DNA from: Auxenochlorella pyrenoidosa
Taxonomy: Eukaryota > Chlorophyta > Trebouxiophyceae > Chlorellales > Chlorellaceae
Direction of reading: 5' to 3'
DNA length: 25,416 bases
NCBI GenBank assembly: GCA_001430745.1
Contig: KQ482061.1
Span: 548,389 to 573,804, forward strand
Each line of letters starts with the position of its first letter. The stretch's first letter is position 1. The notes under the pieces are model-generated. The model had not been told where the DNA came from, made no database searches, and worked only from the letters and a program-made list of their open reading frames with translations. The translations under genes and the position numbers were made by a program. This document shows positions 1 through 9,216 of this stretch, piece after piece.

Positions 1-56
1 ATGGCACAGCAACCTGCTGGAAGTGCGTTCAACGCCTCGCTGCCGTAGATGCTTAC

Positions 57-1532
57 CTCAGGTGGGCAAAGGTGTCGCACAGCGTGGACAGCACGGCGTC
101 GCCGGCCAGCCCACACCCCGCCAGCACCACCTGGCTGACGGGCACGCCGCTCGACCTGCGCCCCAGCCCAGGGTGCACAGCACGAGCACTGAGGCCGGGC
201 ATCGAGCAAGGGCTGAGAGCTGAGAATGTCCTGAAGGGTGCCTGTGGCTCCGCCGCCAATGACTGACCAGCGCTGCGCCAGCTGACGGACAGGAGGACGG
301 GGCGACACCAGAACTGCAGCACTCGCGCCCGCCGGCCCCGCCCACTCCCACCTGTCGGCCTCCCCCAGCGCCACCGCCCCCAGCATGTCCTCAAACTCGT
401 GCTGGAAGCGCAGCTGGGACGCGCAGCGGCTGAGCGACACACCCGACGCGTTGGCAAACGCCGTTACCAGGCTCCTGCGGGGGTGGCGGGGGGTGGCCTA
501 ACTCACGAGTGCAGCCGCAGAGTCTGCCATCCCCAGCCAGGGCCCCAGCCCCAGTTCCTAACACCCGGCACGCCGCCCTCCACGCGTGACTCCGCAGCGC
601 AGGCAAACACAGAGCCCGTCCGACCAAGCAGGCCGCTCTCGCCCTCCTGATGCGCCCTGCACCGCAACCAGCAGGCTGCACACGTCGCACTGCGCACGTC
701 GCGCTGCTGGTGCCGCCCCACCTGACTGCAGTGTACGACACGCCCTCAGGGACCACCACCGTGCGCAGCTTGCGCCGCTGCTCCCGCACATACGTCGCAA
801 GCTCTCGGCAGGCACGCGCCGCGCGCGCCAGGTCGCTGCGCAGCATCGAGGGGGTGTGGGAGGGCACCATCGGCGTACGCGTGCCGCCCAGGCCAAGCGC
901 GAGCCCAGCATGCATGCTCTTGGGGGCATTGCAGGGCTGAGAGCCTCGAAGCCCCGTGTGCCACGCCCACACGCCGACTGCAGCCAGCGCACGCACCGCA
1001 GCGACAGCTGGTCGAAGATGAGCTGCTTGATCTCCTCTGGGAGCAGGTGGAGGTAGCATGGGCCGCCGGCGGCGCCAGCACCAGGCGCCTGCTGCGCAGC
1101 TGACGGCGCCGCGGCCGCCGCCATGGCCGGCCCCGCATCGGCGCATGCATCGCCACCCACCATGCCCAGCAGCGCCTCTGAGGCCGCGGCAGCGTCGCCG
1201 CCGCAGGCAGCCAGCACATCCGCAACGACGTCGGGCGGCAGCAGCCCCCCGAACGCCTCTCGAAGTGCTGCCAGGCCTGGCACTCCAGCTGCTGCGCTGC
1301 CGCCGCCCTGTGCGCCCGGGGCTGCGCCCCGCCCCTCTGCCTCCTCCCTCAGCTGAAAGCCTGGGATGAAGGGCCGCCCGCCGCGCCCGCTGCTGCGCCG
1401 CCGGCCCTGCTGCCCGCCGCTCCGCCTCCTGCCGCCCTGCTGGCGGGGCCCGCCCTCGTCCTCATCCTCGCGCGAGAGGAGCCACTGGAAAGCGGCCTGA
1501 TCTCGCGAGGGGGCCCCCGCACGTCCAGACAT
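57..1532 (-). CDS. F-box protein with N-terminal CUE-like domain (partial, 3' end beyond left edge)
   Basis: Probable substrate-recognition subunit of an SCF ubiquitin ligase. Exons read on the minus strand: 1532-997, 835-722, 474-352 and 155-57; the donor GTAAGC at 56-51 shows the gene continues off the window. The ATG at 1532 is the first in frame. Residues 1-60 are Arg/Gly-rich. Residues about 87-127 (LREAFGGLLPPDVV, then ALLGM) resemble a CUE/UBA-type ubiquitin-binding fold. Residues about 160-200 form an F-box, LPEEIKQLIFDQLSLR joined across intron 1 to DLARAARACRELA; this join fixes the acceptor at 836. The last two exons read as leucine-rich-repeat-like sequence (VSQVVLAGCGLAGDAVL). 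All four introns have phase 2. F-box call is good; CUE call is from pattern only. Confidence 0.72.
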
Positions 1533-2373
1533 TGCCCTGAGCCTGCAGTGCAAGAGTGTTCAGGGTGCCTCAGAGCCAACACACGCCATCAATTGGCGCC
1601 GCTCAGGCGTGAGCGGCGGCGGCAGCAGCTAGCTCGCTGCGGCGGGGCGTCGGTTATTTGAAACGATCCATCCAATCTCTCGAAAAGCCTCTGTCACTCG
1701 GAACTCAACCCGCAGGGGCTTCAGGCCACCCGGGCCAGAGCTCGTGAGCGCCTTTGAGTTTGCAGACCTTTTCGAAGCTCAGTCCGGGTCTGCAAAACAA
1801 ACGTGCGACCAGGAAGGCGGGCTGCACAGAAAGTTTGAAAGTTTGGCCCACAGCCGCCAAGCGGTGCCAGTTGGGTCGCCGCCGGCTCAGCACAAGTGGC
1901 ATCCGTCCATGCCTCTGTCGTGTGAGTGTCCAGCCGCAGCATTGAAATGCTTGCACGTCTATCACTAAAATCGGCATAGGCCTCAGAAATGCCCCACTTC
2001 GCTCAGCAGCACTTGCCTCGCTCGCTTGCACCACAATGCCCCTCACGGCTGCTTACCCATGACTGCAACGCTTGACGGTGGATGAGCGCAGCTCAATGGC
2101 GACTACTTTATGGTCATTAGGTGCCAGCTAAACTTTATCAGGACAGCATCCGGCATCATTGGAACATGAAAGAGCAGGGGCATGAGCACGCGGAGTGGAC
2201 CCGTCAGGGCAAGCACAGCAGGTTTCCTATCCGGTTTTTGCGGATTGCAGCACAGCCTGGCTTGACACTTCCACACTGTCAGTGCAGGGCGGTGCAGCAG
2301 CTCAGTATAGGGCTGCGCGGCTGCTTTTTTGGGCATACTGCCTGGGAGACCTGAGGCAGAGGCAGCAGCCGCC
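1533..2373. other. Intergenic: F-box gene promoter side and aquaporin 3' side
   Basis: This stretch holds the upstream region of the F-box gene and the downstream region of the aquaporin gene. Its base composition is less GC-rich than the coding parts. Open frames here are short, have no family motif and no splice partners. No TGTAA signal was found for the aquaporin transcript. Confidence 0.5.
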
Positions 2374-5300
2374 TCACACCATGCTGGCGCTTCGGCGGTG
2401 CATGCGCGCGCCCCCGGTCACAAAGCTGTGCTCCGCTCCAGAGCCAAAGCCGCGGGGCGTGTCTGGCACAAAGGAGCGCCGCCCGCCGGTGACAAAGTCG
2501 CGTTGCGTCCCGTCACTGCCCCACCCCACCGGGCTTGCTTTCTGCAGCTGGGCAGCAGGCAGGAAGCCACGATGGGTGCAGGTAATAGCCGTGCTGTGCC
2601 TGGTTTTGATCAGCCCAAGAGCCGCTGCATGCACCGTTGTTGCCAGCCAGGCGCCACCAACTCCCATGGAGCAGAGGCCGACACCCCGCCAACAGCACCT
2701 CGCCTTGCCGACAGGGCCCTCTGTGCCGGCGCCGGTGCCGGGCTGAGCCAGGGGGTCCGGGTCGGGCGCGCGGCCCTCCAGCATGCGCGAGGCGAAGAAG
2801 AGGTGGAAGGGGAAGGCGGCGATGGCGCCGGCAAAGGGGCCCACGCTGCGGGCGGGGGCGGACCAGCGGGTGCGCGTCAGGGAGGACCGAGCAGCCGGGC
2901 GGCCGGCCGTGGGCGGCGCAAGGCGTCAAGGCAGCAACATGCCATGCAGAGGGCCTTCAGGAAGCAGGGCTCCCCCTGGGCTGGATGGTGTGTTGCACGC
3001 CCCGGGAAGTCTGCCCAGCACAGCAGCAGGGCTTGCGGCGCAACACAAGCCGCAGCTCTGGACTCTTGGGGAAGAGGCAGAACGCATGCCTGTCCCCCTG
3101 GCAAACGCCTGCCCTGCCAGGCCGGGGCGCAACGCCTGGAACCGCACGACCGGAACGAGGTGCAGACGGCGTGTTCAGTGGCTCACACGAAGATCCAAAA
3201 GGTGCCGGGCCAGGTGCTGCTCACGATGGCGGGGCCCAGCGAGCGGGCGGGGTTGATCGAGCAGCCTGCGGGGGGAGCAGAGTGGCAGCACCTACGCGTG
3301 GCAGCTGTCCCGGTGCGTGCTTCGCTTGGTGCGTGGTGCTGACAAGGCCGTGCAGGGACGCTGCCGGCTTCTGGGTCAGCAAGAGCACTGAGTGCATGCG
3401 TGCCTGGTGCACGCTCAAGCATGGGACTCGGTTCCAGCTACTGGCATGGGGGCATGAGCAGGCCGCCACCCTGTGCATGTCACACCGCAGCCGGGGGCGC
3501 ACCATCGATGGGCAGCAGCACGGCGTGGCCACAGAAGACGGCAAAACCAATAGCCAGGGGTGCCTGGGCGCGTGACCTGCGGAGGGGCGGGGAGCGGGGC
3601 ATGCCACATCCCCACACTGTGCGGCCCTCTTGCCCAGCTGGCAAAGGGGCACACTGGGGCATACTGTGAGACAGCAGCACGTGGGGGCGCAAGGCAGCAC
3701 CAGGGGCATCACTCCTCTGTGCGCTCACGTCGGGTTCCTGTTGGACGTCACCTCGAGCACCACAGACACCAGCACAAACGTCATCACAATCTCGCCGCAC
3801 TGCGCGGGGGTGGGGAGATGGCGGGCTGGGGCCGAGGCAGTGAACACTTGAGCCAAGGGGGCATAGGCGCAGCAATTTATGCCTGGCCTCCGGTGCTTCA
3901 CCACTGGAGCCGAGAATTGACCGTCAGGCGTGCCTGCATGCCTGGCATGCTGCACGACTCTGTGCTGGCGTGCATGTGCGGCTGTGGGAGAGCGTGCGTG
4001 CTGCAGCACAGCAAGGCAGGCACGGCAGGCACAGCACGCCCAGCGCACCAGCGCGTTGCCGACGCCCACCCCTGCAGCCAGCTGGTTGCTGGCCAGGGTG
4101 CTGCTGCTCGACCCAGGTATGGTGGCGTACAGCAGGCCTGGAAGGGCAGGAACAGCAGGCGGGGGGCAGCATGTTTGTGGACACAGCGGCTTGCAGGGAA
4201 GCAGGTATGAAAGGCGCAAGGGCAGAGCCGCTTGCAAGCGCGTCGTGCGCCGCAGCTGTTGAGCCGCTTGCCCCCGGCTTGCCCAGCGGCACCTGCTGCG
4301 CTCAGACAAGCCAAAGCAGCGAGGCGGCCCCAGGAGGCAGCTTGCTGTCTGGGCAACCTGTCTGGGCAACCTACATCTGCATGCCTCGTGCTGCCCTGAG
4401 CAACCCCTGTGCCGCCACCTGTCCGCCCCCAGCCAGCCTGACCTGCCCCCAGGATGGCGCCGGCAACCTGGGCGGCCATGTTGCAGAGCGCTTGCAGGGG
4501 CCCCAAGTTGTTGCTCAGCAGCAGGCCCAGCGTGACGGCAGGGTTGATCTGCTTGTCAGGGGTGGGGATTAGCAAAAGCGCGGGGGCGAGGGTAGAGAGC
4601 TGGGCGGTGGGCAGTGGGGCGTGGCAGGAACGCACGCAAAAGTTGGGCGGAACACTCTGCAGTGGGGCGCCCCTCAGCTACCCACCTGGCCGCCAGACAA
4701 GTGCGCTGTGGCATACGCCAGAACTGCACATTGATGGGTGCAAGCGCTGTATGCGGGCTGTCAGTCGCTGCGAACTGTGCTGGGGATTGCAGCGAAAAGT
4801 GCCAACTGGTGGGCAGGGACGAGCCGCCACAGTGCTGCCCGGGGCCTGCGCTGCACGCTCCAGCCTGCCTCCCCTCACGCTTCGAGGGTCCCAGCTGGCT
4901 GGCCAGCCCCCTGCACCCTTGCCCGTGATGGCCAGGCCAAAGGCCAGGGCGGTGGTGATGCCCCAGCTGGCGTTGGTGGCCAGGTTGTCAGTCAGGGCTC
5001 GGATGTCAGACAAGATGTCTGTTGAGGAGCGGTTGGTGAGGAGCCCCAGCTCAAACCCCCTGCGCGGGCGGTGCGGGCGGGCAGGCCTTCGCTTCACTTA
5101 ACTAGGTGCCACACAGGCCGCGCCCCTACGCGGGCACACCATGGTGGATGGCTCTGACGCCGCGCCAGAGAGACCATGGGGGGGCGCTGGGTCGGCCTTG
5201 CACTCACTCTGCTGCCTGCGGCCCCCGCTTTGCAGAGAAGGTGGTGGCTGCGCCGCACCCTGTGTGGGTTCAGAGGCCAGGCTCAACTCACTCTGCAGGT

Positions 5301-5513
5301 CAGAGCAACATGGCTGCACCTACATGTGGCTGCATGCTACATGCGCTGGTCGATGCCCGTCGATGCCGCCGCCACCGCCGCAACCTCGGCCGCCGTCCAA
5401 GGGTCCCACTCGCACCCTAGGACGCTGCCTTCCACACCTATGAAGACGAAAAGAGTGGCTGCCATGCACTCTGCCAGCACGGCTTTGGGGCTGACCCCCC
5501 AGTCGAACTTCAT
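2374..5513 (-). CDS. Aquaporin (major intrinsic protein), 11 exons, 336 aa
   Basis: Six-helix membrane channel, predicted to pass water. Exons: 5513-5438, 5259-5208, 5059-4923, 4723-4686, 4548-4443, 4137-4049, 3799-3729, 3576-3503, 3265-3187, 2845-2699, 2515-2374; phases agree throughout and sum to 1011 nt. Residues 1-26 start helix 1 (LAECMAATLFVFIG). First NPA is 103-105 in LSGGQINPAVTLG, second is 219-221 in GCSINPARSLGPA. The selectivity-filter positions read Phe83, His207, Cys216, Arg222, the set found in water-selective AQP1. Intron 3 starts with GC (4922-4921) and is required to restore FGLAITVLAY. The last exon gives a long soluble tail with RDFVTGG and HSFVTGG. The donor at 2698 and acceptor at 2516 are the least certain. 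Confidence 0.9.
4345..4370. repeat. 13-bp tandem duplication in aquaporin intron 5
   Basis: CTGTCTGGGCAAC occurs twice back to back (4345-4357 and 4358-4370). It lies inside an intron and looks like a small replication-slippage duplication. Confidence 0.9.
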
Positions 5514-5991
5514 GGCCCGGGCTGGAGGCAGGCAGGTGGTGCTGGCACGCAGGAAAGTAGAGGAGTGTATTGAGGGAGGGGCAGACAACAACGCAATTAA
5601 GGAGGATTGGAGCAGCACACCCTGCCATTGGCAGCTTCAGGGCAGTTGCAGCGCCGCCTTTTGAGTGCCCAGCATATGCATGTTTGCTCTTGGCCCAGCG
5701 TCTGGACGAACTCTCGACTTCAGTCATTGTTGCAGGAGGCCGCACGGGTAGGGAGGAATTGGGGCGTTACACATAGTGCCAAAAACTGGTGCTCTACTGC
5801 TACACACACATCCATAGAGAGTACAAGGGGACAGTGCGGGTGGGAGGGGTCTCTTCTCGTCGCAGGTGCGGTCGCCTCGTACGTTTTGGCATGTGCACTG
5901 CGGTAGGCGGCAGAGCGCCCGGGCAAGCAAATAAAATGGCCGTTCCAAGCTGCCTGACCGGAGGCTGGGCGTTCAACGCCAGGCTGGGCGT
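5514..5991. other. Intergenic: aquaporin promoter and LHCII 3' UTR
   Basis: 478 bp between the aquaporin start and the LHCII stop. The right part should be LHCII 3' UTR, ending near the TGTAA signal at 5771-5767. The left part should be the aquaporin promoter. No TATA box or other gene was seen. Confidence 0.55.
5767..5771 (-). terminator. Poly(A) signal TGTAA for the LHCII gene
   Basis: TGTAA on the minus strand, about 220 nt after the LHCII stop, a normal 3' UTR length. TGTAA is the usual chlorophyte poly(A) signal. It is preceded by GGCACTATG, a context repeated at the next gene's signal. Confidence 0.7.
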
Positions 5992-6000
5992 TTACGCCAG
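5963..6000. repeat. 19-bp tandem duplication with hairpins at the LHCII stop codon
   Basis: Two diverged 19-bp copies, 5963-5981 and 5982-6000, both beginning GGCTGGGCGTT. Each holds a near-perfect palindrome (GGCGTTCAACGCC and GGCGTTTACGCC). The second copy contains the LHCII stop codon (TAA on the minus strand, 5994-5992). Confidence 0.85.
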
Positions 6001-8211
6001 GGTCTTGGCGTAGAGGCTGTAGAAGTTGTTGTTGGAGGCGTCAGCCAGGTGGGTGTTCAGGTTGGCAATGGGGCCCTCACCGGTCACGATGGCCTGCAGA
6101 GCGAGAGGGGCAACCGGGCAGGTCAGGCGAGAGCAGAGAACCGGCCAGAAGCTGCTGTGCAACAAGCAGGGCGGCACGCGCAATACTCGCTGAGGCTGTC
6201 GAGGCGGACCCTCCCAGGCTAGGGTCCTGCACTCGCCTGCACGAAGAAGCCGAACATGGAGAGCATCGCCAGGCGGCCGTTCTTGATCTCCTTGACCTTC
6301 AGCTCGGCGAAGGTGTCGGGGTCGTCAGCCAGGCCCAGGGGGTCGAAGTTGCCGCCTGGGACAGGGGGAGGGGGAAGGGGAGCACAGGGGCGCGGTGAGG
6401 ACCAGAACAAGCCAGCTGACAGGCCCGCCCAGGCCACCTGGCACAGGCGCCGCTGGCGCGCACAGGGTGCCGACGCAACACGAGGCTGGGCGGTTGCATT
6501 GCAAGGCCAGCGGCATCAGAGGCCATACGAGGGCTCACCGGGGTACACGGCGTCCAGGCCGACGCCGGCCGGGCCGCCGTTGACGCGGTAGCCCTCAACG
6601 TAGGACATGAGGATCACCTGCAGGGGCTCAATTCTTCTTATGGTGAGCTTTTGGCACGGTGGATGCGGACGATGCCATCGCCAGGCACACGGCAGCGCAC
6701 GCACTAGGGTTCATGCGAGGCAGCCCTTCGTGAAACTGAACCACACCGCCGGCAGCCCCACCTGCACGATCAGGGTCGCCACAATGGACTTGGCGTTGAT
6801 CAGGCCGGGGATGCCCAGGTACTGGATGCCGCTGTCGCCGAAGATCTCGGCGCCCGCCTGGCAAGGAGGGGAGCGAAGGGGGCGGTGGGGCGGCGCTCAG
6901 GCAGGAGCAGCGGATGCAACATGGTCCGGCATAGAAAGCCACTGCACTGCACCCCAGCATGAAGAAACATCACTGAACATCTGCAACAGCTTCAGTGGCT
7001 GCTCGACAGTGCTGACGGCGCACCTTGAACCAGGGCAGGTGGTTGGTGCCGTCCAGCAGCTCGGGCACCACGCAGCCCAGAGCACCAAGCATGGCCTGCG
7101 CGCAAGAGGAAACGTGCACAGCTCAAGGGGGTGCAGAATGCAGAAAAGCCTCCAACATGAATTGCACTCTCCAGCAGATTGGCTTGCCATGCACCTCCAT
7201 GGCCATCACGCAATAATGGTGCAGCCTGAGCAAACACCTGCTGAACGGCAGATGTCAGCTGGCCATGCTTAGCCGCGCTCACCCAGCGGGCGTGGATGAC
7301 CTCGATCTCCCGGTAGCGGGCGAAGGTCTGGGGGTCAGCGGACAGGCCGGCAGTGTCCCAGCCGTAGTCGCCGGGGAACTCGCCTGCAGCCCGACAGCAC
7401 GACAGCGGCAAATCACGACAGCGGCAAATCAGCGCCGCTGCAGCCCATCCAGCTGATTGCCATTCAGGCTGTGCAGGCGCGCCCGGCGGGAGCAGGGAGC
7501 GAGCAGCAGCAGCGCGCAAAACGCACGACCTTGCGTCGCTGCCTGGGCTCACCAGTCAGGTAGCTGGGGGTAGAGCGGTCAGAGTAGGGGCCCAGGAACT
7601 TGGGGCGGTCGGGGCCGTACTGCACAGAGTGGAGAATTTTAAAGAAATTGTGTGGGTGGCCCGCCCTGGATGCGCTTGCTGTGGCCGAAGATGCTGCCAG
7701 GCCAGCGGGAGATAAGAGCGGGATCGCCACATGTGGCGAGCGCTCGCCGCCTGACGCCCTCCAATGTTGAAGCCCATCACTGCAGGCATCCGTCACTCAA
7801 GCCCTGCCACAGGCAGTGGGTGCAGATTGGGTGGAGGCCTGCGGGCAGCCGCTACTGCAGACCCCTTGCTCGAGCGTCGCTCACCCAGTTGATCTTGCCG
7901 CCGCTGCTCGACTTCTTAGCAGGCTTGGTGGTGGCCTTCTTGGTGGTCGCACCCTTCTTGGTGCTGCCCTTGGTCTTGCCAAAGGTGGCCTGGATGCGCT
8001 GCAGGCGGGAAAAGTGGGGGTGGGGAGTGGCTCAGGGAGGGGCAGCCTGCCAGGGCACCCAGCCACCCTTGCCTGGGGCTTGCAAGGCTCGCGGCTCCCC
8101 GGCTTTCAGCGCCGGCTATCGCATCGGGGCTGTCCGAAGCGGAGCAGCCCCCCAGGCGCTGCCAGAGCGCCAGAAGCAGGTTCGCACCAGGCTAGCCATG
8201 GTGGAGGACAT
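5992..8211 (-). CDS. LHCBM: Major light-harvesting chlorophyll a/b protein of photosystem II (LHCII), 9 exons, 257 aa
   Basis: Antenna protein of the thylakoid membrane that binds chlorophylls a and b and carotenoids and feeds energy to photosystem II. Exons: 8211-8188, 7998-7885, 7619-7553, 7383-7283, 7095-7024, 6857-6762, 6617-6539, 6355-6237, 6093-5992; phases agree and sum to 774 nt. The short N-terminus fits the short LHCBM type of transit peptide. The trimer motif WYGPDR is at 46-51, split by an intron. Ligand residues by alignment with plant LHCII: Glu96, His99, Glu166, Glu207, Asn210, Gln224, His239; ion-pair Arg101 and Arg212. The loop between helices B and C is four residues shorter than usual. 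Residues 15-38 are unusually rich in Lys and Thr. Intron 8 begins with GC (6236-6235). Confidence 0.96.
7399..7430. repeat. 16-bp tandem duplication in LHCII intron 3
   Basis: ACGACAGCGGCAAATC is present twice without a gap (7399-7414, 7415-7430). It is intronic. Confidence 0.9.
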
Positions 8212-9216
8212 TTTTGTGGGGATCTGGCTGACGGGTGACTCTGACGGTCTCCAGTAGGCGACGCAGAGTGTCGAAACTGCCGGCTGCCCGCGCTTTCATC
8301 CTCGCGGGCTCATCCTCGAGATTCACAGCACGCCCAGCACCGCTCTGCTTCTCCCTCTCGACCCCATCCCGGCTCAGATGGCGCTTCGCCTCGATCGCGA
8401 GCGCCAGTGAATCTCTTGGCACGACGAGGTCAGCTGCATCACCCCTAGCCCCTGCTCTGGGCGGCTGTGCTGCTGGAGCCTGGGACCTGTGTCCTGAGCG
8501 CTTGCAGCGATGCAGGGGGGCATGGGTGGCCGATTGCAGGCATGGAAGACATCCAGGAGGCGTTGGGATGCGTTTGAGGGTTGCAGGGAGGCTGGGTGGC
8601 TGTGGCGTCCACCGCCAGAGCGAGCAGTCAAACCGTCCGATTTTGCTTTTCCCTGTTCCGCTGGTTTTCCCTTGCCAAGGTTCTCTGCGCTTGCATCCAT
8701 CGCAGCTGGCAAGAAATACATATGGTTTAGCAGCACATGACACTTACATATAGTGCCTGTTTACAGCCTATCAGGCCAGCCAGCAGTGGTACTGTCGCAG
8801 CATCACGCCTTCAAGTTTTGGCAGTAGTTGTACCCGCGAGTGCACCCGCTGCAGCACATGAATGAATTTTAAGTATATTCCTGGGCACCCAATGCTGGTA
8901 GCCAAGGCCATGCGGCCCAACCAGCCTCGATGTTGTCAAGGGGGGAGGCTGGAATCGCCCACTCGCATGTCGAGAAGCAGCACATCACAATGCAACACAC
9001 CCTGTACACTATCAATACAAAGGGGCAGACTGCTTGTCTTCGGCGAGCATTCTCACTGGCGCTTGCGCCACATCAAGCAAGTGGTGAATGCATGCAGCAG
9101 CACCTCGCCTCTGGCGCTGGCAGCTGGGAGTTTAGAAGGAAGGCTACAGTCTAGGCAAGGCATGCAGAATCAGCCAAGCCAGGAGACAAGAATGAAGGGA
9201 GAGGCAACCTGGCAGC
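8212..9216. other. Intergenic: LHCII promoter and 3' UTR of the next gene
   Basis: About 1 kb between the LHCII start and the stop of the 9217-12284 gene. The segment from about 8740 to 9216 should be that gene's 3' UTR. The rest should be LHCII 5' UTR and promoter. Just upstream of the LHCII ATG, TGACGG occurs twice within 20 bp (from 8229 and 8242). No clear TATA box was seen. Confidence 0.5.
8744..8748 (-). terminator. Poly(A) signal TGTAA for the 9217-12284 gene
   Basis: TGTAA on the minus strand about 470 nt after the stop, preceded by GGCACTATA. A second TGTAA lies at 8765-8761. Either could serve as the signal. Confidence 0.6.

Noticed and set aside
1533..1553. Upstream TTG extension of the F-box protein
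   Set aside because: The ATG at 1532 is a normal nuclear start, and the extra seven codons add no recognisable sequence.
1705..2046. Minus-strand open frame of 113 codons between the F-box and aquaporin genes
   Set aside because: No motif, no splice partners, and a composition like the surrounding non-coding DNA.
8192..8743. Minus-strand open frame of about 180 codons ahead of the LHCII start, with a protein-like charged second half
   Set aside because: It overlaps the LHCII start codon in another frame, has weaker third-position GC than the real exons here and no recognised motif. It more likely is LHCII 5' UTR and promoter.
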